NCBI GenBank assembly: GCA_021806565.1
Contig: JAJZXK010000033.1
Coordinates: forward strand, 1 to 33,195
Length of the DNA: 33,195 nucleotides
DNA from: Bacillota bacterium
GTDB lineage: Bacteria; Bacillota; Sulfobacillia; RBS10-35; JAJYVN01
Direction: 5' to 3'
Shown piece after piece: positions 1 to 8,021 of this stretch. The notes beneath the pieces were generated by a model. It was not told the origin of the DNA. It saw only the letters and a program-made list of their open reading frames with translations, and ran no database searches. Every line of letters begins with the position of its first letter. Positions within the stretch are counted from its first letter, which is position 1. A program made the position numbers and the translations under genes.

Positions 1-2
1 CC

Positions 3-125
3 CAAGCAGTGTTCCGGTGTGTGGACTGCGGCTTCGGTGGGCCAGCAGACCACATCGCGGCGATCAACATCGGTCGCCGGGGCGCCGTCATGCGTCCGCA
101 CGCCACGCCTGCGCAAGCGGGGTGA
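3..125 (+). CDS. tnpB: TnpB C-terminal end (partial, runs off left edge)
   Basis: This is the last 40 codons of an IS200/IS605-type TnpB, an RNA-guided nuclease of transposons, cut by the window edge. The visible part has the second CxxC knuckle of the zinc ribbon (CVDCG). It is followed by the third RuvC-like acidic residue in ADHIAAINIGRRG, the usual C-terminal signature of the family. The stop is TGA at 123-125. The element's terminal hairpin follows at 134-154, as expected for this family. The frame is intact as far as it can be seen, but activity cannot be judged because the N-terminus is outside the window. Confidence 0.85.
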   Translation, partial: QAVFRCVDCGFGGPADHIAAINIGRRGAVMRPHATPAQAG

Positions 126-130
126 TTGGC

Positions 131-170
131 AAGCCCCCGGCTTTAGCCGTGGGGTCATGACCGATGCTTC
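131..170 (+). repeat. IS605-type right-end hairpin (copy A)
   Basis: A hairpin (CCCC-C-GGC, loop TTTA, GCC-GT-GGGG, 134-154) lies just after the tnpB stop. An AAGC at 131-134 can pair with GCTT at 166-169, extending the structure. Related sequences occur at 1588-1611 (minus strand), 29508-29546 and 33058-33077. In this family such structures mark the right end, and TnpB guide RNAs (omega/reRNA) usually extend into it. That role is inferred here. Confidence 0.7.
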
Positions 171-175
171 GCAAG

Positions 176-454
176 GGCTGGCCAGCGGGTGAAGGCCCCC
201 CGAGGGGGAGCGGCCGAGGCGCCGTCCACCCACTCGGAGCACCCGTTTCGACACATCGGGCACCTTCCGGTAGACTGCGAGGTAACGGGTGGTCCTGGCT
301 GGCAACGGTCAGGCGCAACCGCCCGCGCCCGGGCGGGGCCTCCGGGCGGGAGACGGACCGTGCCCCTGGTCCGACGGCCTGGCGCAAGGCGCCGTGGGTT
401 GGGGCCACAGCAGGATCCATACATCTGACGTCATGAGAAAGGAATGGATGCCCT
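176..454. other. Intergenic stretch, no gene recognised
   Basis: About 280 bases lie between the tnpB end and the malate dehydrogenase start. Both strands hold only short, compositionally biased open frames with no family signature. A minus-strand frame contains CPMCRNGC, but nothing around it supports a known zinc protein. No convincing promoter was found. An AAAGGA at 438-443 is the likely ribosome binding site for the next gene. Confidence 0.5.
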
Positions 455-1438
455 ATGCGGCGTCGCCACCGCATTACCATTATCGGTGCCGGCATGACTG
501 GAGCCACGGCGGCGCAGTGGTGCGCGGCGGCCGAACTCGCGGACGTCGTGCTGTATGACGTGGTGCCCGGTTTGGCGCGCGGCAAGGCGTTGGACCTCTA
601 CGAGGCGACGCCGTTGCTGCCGGCGGACGCGCGCGTCTTTGGGACCGAGCACTGGGACGACACCGCCGGTTCGGATGTCGTCGTGATCACCGCGGGCGCG
701 CGTCGCAGGCCGGGGCACAGCCGGACGGAGTTGCTCGCGGTCAATGCCCGCGTCGTGGGGGAGGTGGCGCGCCAGGCCGCGGCCGCCTCACCGGATGCGG
801 TCTTCATCGTGTTGACCAACCCCGTCGACGTGATGGCCTATGTGGCCATGCGGGCCACCGGCCTGCCGCCGCAACGCGTGGTGGGGCAGGCGGGCGTGCT
901 GGACACCACGCGCTTCCGTGCCTTTGTGGCGGCGGAACTCGACGTGTCGGTCGAGGACGTGCGGGCTCTGGTGATCGGCGGCCACGGTGACGGCATGGTG
1001 CCGCTCGTGCGCTTGGCCCAGGTGGGCGGGGTGCCGCTGACCACGCTCTTGGAGGCGCCGGCCGTCGAGCGCCTGGTTGCGCGCACGCGCACGGGGGGCG
1101 CGGAGATCATGGAACTCCTGAAGCCGACCACCGCCTATTGCGCCCCTGGGGCGGCGCTGACGGAGATGATCGCCGCCGTGCTGCGCGACAAGGGACGGGT
1201 CCTCCCCGCTCCCGCCTACCTGCGGGGGGAATACGGGCTGCACGGTCTGTATACGGGGGTGCCGATCATCCTGGGCGCCGAGGGTGTGCGGCGGGTTGTC
1301 GAACTGCCGCTCGAACCGCAGGAACGGGCGGCCTTCCTGGACTCGGCCGCCGAGGTGCGCGCGGCGATGGCGCAGTTGCCCCGGGACCTCTGGGCGCGGA
1401 CCGATGCCGACGGGATGGCGTCCGGCGGGCGGGTCTGA
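455..1438 (+). CDS. mdh: Malate dehydrogenase (LDH/MDH superfamily)
   Basis: NAD-dependent malate/oxaloacetate interconversion in the cytoplasm. The 327-residue protein is slightly longer than the usual 310-315. It shows the Rossmann glycine motif GAGMTGA (residues 11-17) and Asp35 at the end of the second strand, which predicts NAD over NADP preference. An arginine-rich mobile loop GARRRPGHSR (81-90), where LDHs normally carry Gln, favours malate over lactate. It also has D150/R153 and the catalytic His177 in GGHGD. The ATG at 455 follows AAAGGA at an 11-base spacing. Pyruvate carboxylase at 12145-15624 would supply its substrate, but the two genes are not linked in an operon. Assignment as MDH rather than another 2-hydroxyacid dehydrogenase rests on the loop arginines. 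Confidence 0.88.
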   Translation: MRRRHRITIIGAGMTGATAAQWCAAAELADVVLYDVVPGLARGKALDLYEATPLLPADARVFGTEHWDDTAGSDVVVITAGARRRPGHSRTELLAVNARVVGEVARQAAAASPDAVFIVLTNPVDVMAYVAMRATGLPPQRVVGQAGVLDTTRFRAFVAAELDVSVEDVRALVIGGHGDGMVPLVRLAQVGGVPLTTLLEAPAVERLVARTRTGGAEIMELLKPTTAYCAPGAALTEMIAAVLRDKGRVLPAPAYLRGEYGLHGLYTGVPIILGAEGVRRVVELPLEPQERAAFLDSAAEVRAAMAQLPRDLWARTDADGMASGGRV

Positions 1439-1587
1439 GTCTGCGGAGGCCGGCGGCGGGCTCAGCCGCGCTGCGGGGCGTCGATCTGCTTGCAGGCCTC
1501 GTGCAGCGCCAGGGCGGGGGCGACCGTCCTGGGCGACCGTCCCCAGGAAGATGCGGATGATCCACTTCTGCCGGACTTCCCTGAACC
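1439..1587. other. Decayed intergenic segment with 13-bp tandem repeat
   Basis: This segment lies between mdh and the tnpB relic. It holds an imperfect 13-bp tandem repeat, GGGCGACCGTCCT at 1518-1530 and GGGCGACCGTCCC at 1531-1543. On the minus strand, two frames on either side of the repeat join into a plausible short peptide tail (ending HEACKQIDAPQRG, then a stop). The duplication may therefore have broken an older gene end. No family was recognised. Confidence 0.35.
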
Positions 1588-1611
1588 TCCCAACGGCTAA
1601 AGCCGGGGGGT
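1588..1611 (-). repeat. IS605-type right-end hairpin (copy C)
   Basis: The inverted copy of the hairpin at 134-154: GGC, loop TAAA, GCC, flanked by C-rich and G-rich arms. It sits exactly at the 3' end of the minus-strand tnpB relic. The relic's stop codon (TAG, complement of 1597-1599) lies in the hairpin loop, so the coding end and the structural end overlap. Confidence 0.65.
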
Positions 1612-2300
1612 TCTGGAATGCATTGCTTCGGCCTTTGCCAGGCTCTCCCGGGCTCGGGACTGCCCTGGTACACCATCCTGGCTCTCAGCCCCCGCTTGGA
1701 GTGCCTGCCCCCAAGGGCACGGCACAAGCATCCCTGGCGCGTGCGACCCGCTCTGTCCCCTTCCAGGGTGGGACCGGGGAACCGGCCCCCTCGCGGGTTG
1801 GTTCTCGGCCTGCTCGGATGCCGCACGCAGGAGCGGTTCCGCACCCGGCCAGGCATCTGCGGCCCGGCCCGCGTCGAGCAGGTACGTCCCATCCTCGCCT
1901 TCGCACACAAACCTCGCCAACTGCGCGCTGTAGAGGTCGCGCTACGCGCTCGCCCCACACGGGCATGCGTGCCACCGCAGCGACAGCGGCTTTTCCGCCC
2001 GCCGCCCGCAATGGCAGACCTGCGATAACGCCGTGGTGCGCGTGGGAAAAGCGATGACCTTGCCGCCAGCACTTTCAGCCTTGCGGCTCAGCGCTCCACG
2101 AACATCCCCGGTGCCCGCCGGCCCACGCTGCGCCCGAAAGCGCGTTGGAAGGCCCGGTACGAAACCTTCTCCACCTGGAACACATCACCCATGCCCAGCA
2201 CCTGGTTCGCCCATGTGCCCTGCGACGTGTTGCGGCCCTCCGCCAACCGGCGGTGCACCTCGGCAAGCAAGTCCTCCACCTGCCGCTGCCGGGTACTGAC
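1597..2300 (-). pseudogene. TnpB-type relic, 5'-truncated, frameshifted, with a nonsense codon
   Basis: The C-terminal half of a TnpB-related protein can be followed across two frames. It starts near 2300, reads VEDLLAEVHRRLAEGR and then VSYRAFQRAFGRS, and reaches a false stop at 2088-2090. One missing base there restores the frame, giving LSRKAESAGGKVIAFPTR. The zinc ribbon CHCGRR...ACPCG follows, then an in-frame TAG near 1938. After that comes DLYSAQLARFVCEG and a proline/serine-rich tail ending at the hairpin stop. The zinc ribbon cysteines survive. The N-terminal half is gone, and the upstream sequence is a cytochrome P450 remnant, so the insertion or deletion joined two unrelated genes. 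It is clearly inactive as a protein. Its 3' end could still yield a structured RNA, which is speculation. Confidence 0.8.
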
Positions 2301-3035
2301 ACGCCACCGCGGTCGGAGGTCTCGGTGCGGCTGTGGGCCAGCAGTTGCCGCAGCCAATCGTTGAGCGGCGACTTCGCCCGGGCCAGGCCGGGCGGCTCGG
2401 GCAGGGCGCCGAAAAGCAGCAGCCGGGTCGTCTCGATCAGGCCCCGGCGGCGCTCGGCCAGCAGGACCCCGAAGGCCGAACTGAGGGCGTCCCCCTCCTC
2501 CCGCAGGGTCCACGTCGAAGATGGCCCGGGCGACCAGGGCGAGCGTGAGCCGCTGCATGGCGCCGTGGAGTTCGACGCTGCCGCCGTCGGACCAGGTCGC
2601 GAAAGGCCGCTCGACCCCTTCGAGCATGTCCGGCGCGTACGCCTCGACGCGCCGGCGGCCGAAGGCCGGTTGCACCAGGGCGTGCTGGCGCCGGTGGTCT
2701 TCACCGTCGAGGCTGAGCAGGCCGTCACCGAGAAAGGCGGTCGCCGGCAAATTGAGTTCGCGGCTGGTGTAGTTGGCGGCGTGGGTGACCAGCACCTGAC
2801 CGCTGGCCTCCGGCGCGGACAGCAGGTAGACCTGGCGGCGGCGCAGCATGGGGATGTGCGCGGCGGGCCCGTGCCGCCGCGCCACACGCGTCAGCAGTTG
2901 TAGCGGATTGCGCTGGTAGGCGAGGGCGCAGCCGAACACCGGCAACCCGGCCGGCCCGGGAACGCCCGCCGGGCCGGCAGCCGTCGTGGATCTGGCCATG
3001 GCTTCGGCCCCTCGGCGCATCGCCGCCGTTACCAT
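2300..3035 (-). pseudogene. Cytochrome P450, truncated and frameshifted
   Basis: The N-terminal roughly 240 residues of a P450 are recognisable. There is a proline-rich hinge (GVPGPAGLP), the B/C region (LPATAFLGDGLLSLDG) and the helix C segment GEDHRRQHALVQPAF with its heme-propionate-type His/Arg residues. The frame breaks near 2508 and continues one frame over as LREEGDALSSAFG, then LLLFGALPEPPGLARAK. The sequence ends near 2300, where TnpB sequence begins. The oxygen-binding I helix, ExxR motif and heme-ligand cysteine are all absent, so the product cannot bind heme. The ATG at 3033-3035 lies 9 bases after the SIS gene stop, so the intact ancestor was probably last in the ROK-SIS-P450 operon. 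Confidence 0.75.
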
Positions 3036-3044
3036 GCCCGCCGG

Positions 3045-3671
3045 TTAGCCGCCGCCTGCCCCGGCCTCCTGGGCCGGTGCGGCGGACAGCTGGGCGCGGA
3101 TGAACTGGCTCAACACATGGTTGATCGTGAGGTGGAGGTCCTCGACGACCCCGTAGTCCCGCGACTCCAGCACCACGGCCTGATCGGCCAGCCGCGCCAG
3201 CCGGCCGCGCGCGGCGCCCACGATGGCGACTACGCGCGCCCCGGCCGCCTGGGCCACCTCGACGGCGCGCACCAGATTCTCCGAGTCGCCCGAGACGGAC
3301 AGCGCCACCACTAGGTCTTCGGGGTCGACCCAGTTGCGCAACTGTTCTGCGAGGGCGTCCGCATAGGCGACGTCGTTGGCCAGGGCGGTGTGCCAGGATA
3401 GCTGCTCGTTGGGGCTGTGCACGCGGAAACGTCGCTTGCCGGGCACCGCCGCGCCCTTGCCGAAGTCGCACGCCCAGTGGGAGGCTGCCGCCGCGCTGCC
3501 GCCGTTACCCAGCACGAAGAGTTGCCGCCCGTCGCGCCGGACGCGTTCGAGTTCGGCGTGCAGCCGTTCCAGGTCGGCCGCCTCGATGGATGCCCGTGCC
3601 CGGTCGTACTCGGCCGCATACCAGGCGAAATACTCGGCAAGCGATTGCTGGGTCGGTTCATCGTCTGCCAT
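3045..3671 (-). CDS. SIS-domain phosphosugar isomerase, GmhA-like
   Basis: A 208-residue protein of the sedoheptulose-7-phosphate isomerase type. This enzyme class converts a ketose phosphate to an aldose phosphate in the cytoplasm. It has the SIS phosphate-binding motif LGNGGSAAAASH (54-65), LSVSGDSENL (124-133) and the C-terminal VEDLHLTINH (176-185). The last carries the Glu/His pair typical of GmhA. The segment ALANDVAYADALAEQ (96-110) also matches the family. An AGGAAAGGAG site precedes the ATG by about 13 bases. It is second in a minus-strand operon after the ROK kinase, 50 bases downstream. No heptose pathway partners (hldE, gmhB) are in the window, so the true substrate may be another sugar phosphate from this catabolic locus. 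Confidence 0.82.
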   Translation of the reverse strand: MADDEPTQQSLAEYFAWYAAEYDRARASIEAADLERLHAELERVRRDGRQLFVLGNGGSAAAASHWACDFGKGAAVPGKRRFRVHSPNEQLSWHTALANDVAYADALAEQLRNWVDPEDLVVALSVSGDSENLVRAVEVAQAAGARVVAIVGAARGRLARLADQAVVLESRDYGVVEDLHLTINHVLSQFIRAQLSAAPAQEAGAGGG

Positions 3672-3721
3672 GGGGTGTTGCCACCGCTCCTTTCCTGCGC
3701 GCCAACGGGATCACGCCGCCC

Positions 3722-4663
3722 TCAGGCCGGCGCGGGGCGGCGGGTCGCGGCCAGAGCGGCGGCGCCGAGCAGCGCCGCGTCGCCCCCGAGGGCGGTGGGG
3801 CACAGCGGCACGGAGGCGGCCGGATCGCCACTGGCCTGCCGCAGCACACGGGCGCGCGCCACGGCGCGGGTTGCCTCCAGATAGGGGGCGAAACCGTGGA
3901 TCACCCCGCCCCCCAGGACGATCAACTCCGGGTCGAGCAGATTGATGGCGATGGCGACCGCCCGGCCCAGGTCGCGCGCGACCTCGGCCAGGAGGCGCGC
4001 GGCCCCGGGCTCGCCACCCGCGGCCGCCGCGAACACCTCCTCGGCGCGCTCCGCCCGGCCGCCCGACGCACGGTAGCGGCGTACGATGGCCGGGCCGCTG
4101 ACCAGTGCCTCCAGGCATCCGCGCCGCCCGCAGGCACAGGGTGGTCCGTCCTCTTCCAGCACCACATGGCCGATCTCGCCGGCCATCCCGTTGCCGCCGC
4201 GGTACAGCCGGCCGCCGAGCACCAGACCGCCACCCACGCCGGTGCTCACCTGCAACCAAAAGAAGTCCCGCCGCCCGACGGCCGCGCCGAACCTGCCCTC
4301 GGCCAGCGTGCAGCAGTTGACGTCGTTGTCCAACCGGATGGGAAGTCCGAGGCGCTCGGCCAGAAGCGCTCCCAGCGGGACGTCCTTCCAACCCCAGTCG
4401 AAGGCCCGACGCAGCACCGCGGCCGCGGGGTCGGCCGGTCCGGGCACGGCCACGCCAAGTGCCCGCAGCGGTGGTCGACCCGCCTGCGTCCACAGCCGCC
4501 CGAAGCGGTCGGCAAGCAGGTCTGCCATCTCCCGCGGCGCCGGGCTCGGCGGCGTGGGAAACCGGTCGCGGTGCAGCACGGCGCCTCCGGGTGACACCAG
4601 GGCCAAGGCCGTCTTCGTACCCCCGAAATCGATCGCGCCGAGCATCCCGCCGCGGCCCGCCAT
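3722..4663 (-). CDS. ROK-family sugar kinase
   Basis: A cytoplasmic ATP-dependent sugar kinase of 313 residues, normal for ROK kinases without a DNA-binding domain. It shows the phosphate loop AIDFGGTKTAL (10-20), the sugar-binding and catalytic DNDVN (111-115, catalytic Asp113), and STGVGGGLVLGG (139-150). The ROK zinc motif is complete: GEIGH (His165) and CACGRRGCLE (Cys175, Cys177, Cys182). The ATG at 4663 follows a strong GGGGGAGG at 6-7 bases. A start six codons later is possible but lacks such a site. The family includes glucokinases, N-acetylmannosamine kinases and allokinases, and sequence alone does not choose between them. It is divergent from the DHDPS-family gene and first in an operon with the SIS isomerase. 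Confidence 0.85.
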   Translation of the reverse strand: MAGRGGMLGAIDFGGTKTALALVSPGGAVLHRDRFPTPPSPAPREMADLLADRFGRLWTQAGRPPLRALGVAVPGPADPAAAVLRRAFDWGWKDVPLGALLAERLGLPIRLDNDVNCCTLAEGRFGAAVGRRDFFWLQVSTGVGGGLVLGGRLYRGGNGMAGEIGHVVLEEDGPPCACGRRGCLEALVSGPAIVRRYRASGGRAERAEEVFAAAAGGEPGAARLLAEVARDLGRAVAIAINLLDPELIVLGGGVIHGFAPYLEATRAVARARVLRQASGDPAASVPLCPTALGGDAALLGAAALAATRRPAPA

Positions 4664-4855
4664 GGTCCGCCTCCCCCTGGCCGCCCGACACGCGCCGGGC
4701 CGGCGTGCCCCAGCCTACCTTCACGGTTCGCCGCCCGCGCCGCTTTTCCCGTGGCCACCCGCGGCGCGGCGGGTCGTTCGCGAGCGATGCGGACGCGGAC
4801 CGACAGGGGGCGGCCATTTGCCTGCGAAGGGTCGGCCGGACGGTGGGGTTTGGGG

Positions 4856-5773
4856 GTGGGCCGGCTGGATTTCACTGGGAGCTTCACACTGTTGGTGACG
4901 CCTTTCGGGCCCGGCGGCGGCATCGACTGGACGGGGTACGACCGGCTGGTCGCCTACCATCGGGCCTCCGGCGGCCAGGGCATCTTTGCGGTGTGCGGTA
5001 CGGCCGAGATGCAGGCGCTGGCCCTGGATGAGCGGGTGCGGCTGGCCGAGGTGGCCGCCGCGGGGGCCGCTGGTCTTCCCGTGGTCGCCACGGGTAACCT
5101 GGAACCGGACCTCGACGCCCAGGTGGACGAGGTCCGGCGCATATCGCGCACGGGGGTTGCCGGGGTGGTGCTGGTGCCGCCCGGGCGGCGTCCGGACGAC
5201 GAGGGGCTGTATGCGTGGTTTGCGCGCCTCGCTTATGCCAGCGCCGTGCCGGCGCTGCTGTATGAGTGGCCGGGCCGCCAACCCAAAGGCATTCCGGCAG
5301 CCGTCTACGGACGGCTCGTCCGGCAGTGCGGCGTCGTCGGCATCAAGGACACCACCTGCACGCACGCCGGCATCGCCGCCAAGCTGGAGGCGGCTCCGGA
5401 GGGGATCGTCTACCAGGCCAACCACCCGCTTTTGGTGGCCGCCATGGAGGCGGGGGCGCGCGGCACGATGACCATCACCTCCGCGGTCCGTCCCGATCTG
5501 CTCGGAGCCCTGTGGTCGGCCCACCATAGCGGGGACGCGGCGCGCCGGGCGGCGCTGGCGCGGGAAGTCGTCTTTCTGGACGCCGTCCTGGCCCAGGGCC
5601 ATCCGCGCGGCGCCAAGTGGTTGCTGCACCGTGCGGGGGTGTTGGGTCACGCCGGCTGCCGCGCGGGCGGGCCGCCCGACGACGCGCAGCGGGCGGCGCT
5701 GGAGGCCTGGGTGCAGGGGGCGCCGCGCTGGTGCGGGCCGCACACCCCGCCAGGCCTGGGGTGGGACGGGTGA
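4856..5773 (+). CDS. DHDPS/NanA-family aldolase or dehydratase
   Basis: A class I (Schiff-base) TIM-barrel lyase of about 305 residues. The catalytic lysine lies in VVGIKDTT, the tyrosine in LLYEWPGRQ, and the phosphate/carboxylate loop reads FAVCGTAEMQAL in place of the usual GTTGE. That loop and YEWP differ from both true DapA (YN.P) and N-acetylneuraminate lyase. They fit the broad group acting on 2-keto-3-deoxy sugar acids, so an aldolase or dehydratase of a sugar acid is the best guess. The start is uncertain: GTG 4856 begins just before the conserved FTGSFTLLVTPF segment, and a TTG at 4850 is also in frame. Longer in-frame starts lead through low-complexity sequence. Its TGA overlaps the GTG of the next gene, so the two are translationally coupled. 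Confidence 0.78.
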   Translation: MGRLDFTGSFTLLVTPFGPGGGIDWTGYDRLVAYHRASGGQGIFAVCGTAEMQALALDERVRLAEVAAAGAAGLPVVATGNLEPDLDAQVDEVRRISRTGVAGVVLVPPGRRPDDEGLYAWFARLAYASAVPALLYEWPGRQPKGIPAAVYGRLVRQCGVVGIKDTTCTHAGIAAKLEAAPEGIVYQANHPLLVAAMEAGARGTMTITSAVRPDLLGALWSAHHSGDAARRAALAREVVFLDAVLAQGHPRGAKWLLHRAGVLGHAGCRAGGPPDDAQRAALEAWVQGAPRWCGPHTPPGLGWDG

Positions 5774-7848
5774 CGGCCGCGGACAGGCCGTGGCGGCAAT
5801 GGGTATCGCTCCGGCTGGCCTGCGGCGTCCAGCCGCAGGCGGTGGCATGGGCCGGCGGACGCCTGCTGGTGGCGGGCCTGCGGGGGTGTGGGGTGCTGGA
5901 GCCGCCCTGGTCCGCGGCCGGCTGGCGGGAGATGGGCGACGCGGCGGGCCTGTTGCGGTCCGGAGCCCGCTGCCTGCTTGCCGACGGCGACGGCTGCTGG
6001 GTCGGTCTGCCTTACGGATTGGCCCACCTCGGGCCGGGCGATGCGCGACTGGTGTGGGACGCCGACCAACCCGGCGGCGCCGTCCCGCTGGCCCTGGCCC
6101 AAGAGGGGGACCGCCTCTGGCTCGGCCTGCGGGGCGGCGGTGTGGCCTGCCTTTCCCAGGGGCCCGCGGCGGTGGTGTCGGTGGTCTGGTGCCTGCCCGG
6201 ACCGGTGCGCGACCTGGCGCCGGCCCCGGGCGGCTGGTGGGTGGCAAGCGACGCGGGGCTCTTTTGGTGTGGCGACGGCGGGCCCAAAGCGCTCTCCACC
6301 ACCCCGGCCCGGGCCCTGCTTGCCGACGGCGACGGCTGGCTCGTGGCCACGGCGTCGGGGCTGTGGCGCCTGACCACGGACGGTGCGACCTCGCCGGTGC
6401 CGGACTGCGAGCGCCTGCCGCAACGCGACCTGTGGCATCTGGCGCGTACCGCGGACGGCACCCTCTGGGCCGGTGGACCGTTCGGTCTGGTGCGCGGCGC
6501 CGTCGACGGTTGGCACTACCACCAGGGTCCACGCTGGCTGCCCCACGACGCGGTTTTGGGCCTTGCGGCCGCCGGTGAAAACCTGGCCGTGGCGACGGCC
6601 GGGGGGCTGGCGGTGTGGACGGCCGCCCCGGCGAGCCTGGCCGATAAGGCGGCGACATTGCAGGCCCGGTTGGTCCAGCGGCACCTGCGCCTGGGATGTT
6701 TCGTCGAGGAGGCCCGGCTGCCGGCGCCGGGGGTGGTGAAGGGCTCAGTGCCGGAGTTGTCGGATAACGACGGGCTGTGGACCGGGCTGTATCTGGCGGC
6801 ACAGAGCTACCGTTACGCCGTGACCGGCGAAGCGGAGGCGCGCCGCGAGGCCGAGCGTGCCTTCGGGGCCCTGGAGTGGCTGGAGGCGGTCACCACGATC
6901 CCGGGATACCCCACCAAGTGCATCGTACCGGCGGACCAAGACCCGGGCGGCACCTGGTACCCGAGCGCCGACGGCCGCTGGCGGTGGAAGGGCGACTGCA
7001 GTTCGGACGAGATCGTCGGCCACTTCTACGCATACTGCCTCTATTTCGACCTCGTCGCCGATCCCGCCGGTCGCGCGCGCGTGGCGGCCCTCGTGCGCCG
7101 CATCCTGGGGCACATCCTTGACCACGACCTGCGCATCATGGAGTTCGGCCGGCGCACCCGCTGGGGGTATTGGAACCCCGAGGCCCTCAACGGCGCGGAG
7201 GGGCGTTGGGGCGACCGCGGGCTCAACTCGCTCGAGATCCTGTCGCACCTGCGCGTGGCGGCCCATATCACCGGGGATGCCGAGTACGTGCGCCGGCAGC
7301 GGGAACTGGCCTTCCGGCACGAGTATCTGGAGAACCTGCGCCGGGTGCGTCCCGATCCGGCCGGGTTGATCAACCACTCCGATGACGAACTGGCGATGCT
7401 GTCCTACGATCCGTTGCTGCGCCACGAGACGGACGCGGAGGTGCGCGCCGCCGTCCTGGAGAGCCTGCGCGCCGTGTGGTCCCTGGAACGCGCCGAGCGC
7501 AACCCCCTGTGGAACTTCATTTATATGGCGCATACCGGCGACGTCTCCGCCCTGGCCGACGCGTTGCGGACGCTGCGCGAGTTGCCGGCCGACACCATCG
7601 CCTGGCCGGTGCGCAACCAGCGGCGTTCCGACATCGTCCTGGACCCGATCCCCGACCGCCACGGGAGGCTCCAGGCCACGCGGGTCCTGCCCTACGACGA
7701 GATGGCCCTGACACGCTGGAACGGCAATCCCTACGAGTGCGACGGGGGGGATGCCTGCCGCGAGGGGGACGGCGTCCACTACCTCCTGCCCTACTGGATG
7801 GGGCGCCACCACGGCTGGATCGCGGCCCCCTCCATCGGAGCCGGCTGA
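5770..7848 (+). CDS. Seven-bladed propeller plus alpha/alpha-toroid protein
   Basis: A large two-part protein of 692 residues with no signal peptide, so predicted cytoplasmic. Residues about 1-290 contain seven degenerate blade repeats of the type LADGDGCWVGLPYGLAHLG, LAQEGDRLWLGLRGGG and ARTADGTLWAGGPFGLVRG. They resemble two-component-regulator propellers. Residues about 325-690 are helical and aromatic-rich, starting LSDNDGLWTGLYLAAQSY, and resemble alpha/alpha-toroid carbohydrate-active enzymes (glycoside hydrolases or lyases). Conserved-looking acids occur in SDNDG, CSSDEIVGHF and HSDDELAM. The GTG start overlaps the previous TGA (GTGA), implying coupled synthesis with the DHDPS-family lyase. 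No known GH or PL family could be named from memory. It may cleave or sense an imported oligosaccharide, but this is inference. Confidence 0.68.
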   Translation: MTAADRPWRQWVSLRLACGVQPQAVAWAGGRLLVAGLRGCGVLEPPWSAAGWREMGDAAGLLRSGARCLLADGDGCWVGLPYGLAHLGPGDARLVWDADQPGGAVPLALAQEGDRLWLGLRGGGVACLSQGPAAVVSVVWCLPGPVRDLAPAPGGWWVASDAGLFWCGDGGPKALSTTPARALLADGDGWLVATASGLWRLTTDGATSPVPDCERLPQRDLWHLARTADGTLWAGGPFGLVRGAVDGWHYHQGPRWLPHDAVLGLAAAGENLAVATAGGLAVWTAAPASLADKAATLQARLVQRHLRLGCFVEEARLPAPGVVKGSVPELSDNDGLWTGLYLAAQSYRYAVTGEAEARREAERAFGALEWLEAVTTIPGYPTKCIVPADQDPGGTWYPSADGRWRWKGDCSSDEIVGHFYAYCLYFDLVADPAGRARVAALVRRILGHILDHDLRIMEFGRRTRWGYWNPEALNGAEGRWGDRGLNSLEILSHLRVAAHITGDAEYVRRQRELAFRHEYLENLRRVRPDPAGLINHSDDELAMLSYDPLLRHETDAEVRAAVLESLRAVWSLERAERNPLWNFIYMAHTGDVSALADALRTLRELPADTIAWPVRNQRRSDIVLDPIPDRHGRLQATRVLPYDEMALTRWNGNPYECDGGDACREGDGVHYLLPYWMGRHHGWIAAPSIGAG

Positions 7849-8021
7849 CTGCGCCCCCTCGGCCGGGCATGCCTTGGGACAGGGAACGGGGAAATCTCTG
7901 CCCGAGGGCGAAGTGTCGGTTGACCCGGCGTATGCGGCCCGGGGTGGCGATGCCGGTATGGCTGCTCGACGGTGGATTGCGCGGTGATCGGGGATACGGG
8001 GAAGGGACGGTCCGGATCGGG

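Noticed and set aside
3045-5773. Reading ROK kinase, SIS protein and DHDPS-family lyase as a sialic-acid (nan) operon
   Set aside because: The lyase lacks the NanA-type loop and YN.P tyrosine motif, no nanE epimerase is present, and the genes are divergent.
4721-6802. A long Pro/Arg-rich minus-strand frame opposite the DHDPS-family and propeller genes
   Set aside because: Composition is typical of an antisense GC shadow. The plus-strand genes have clear motifs and coupled starts.
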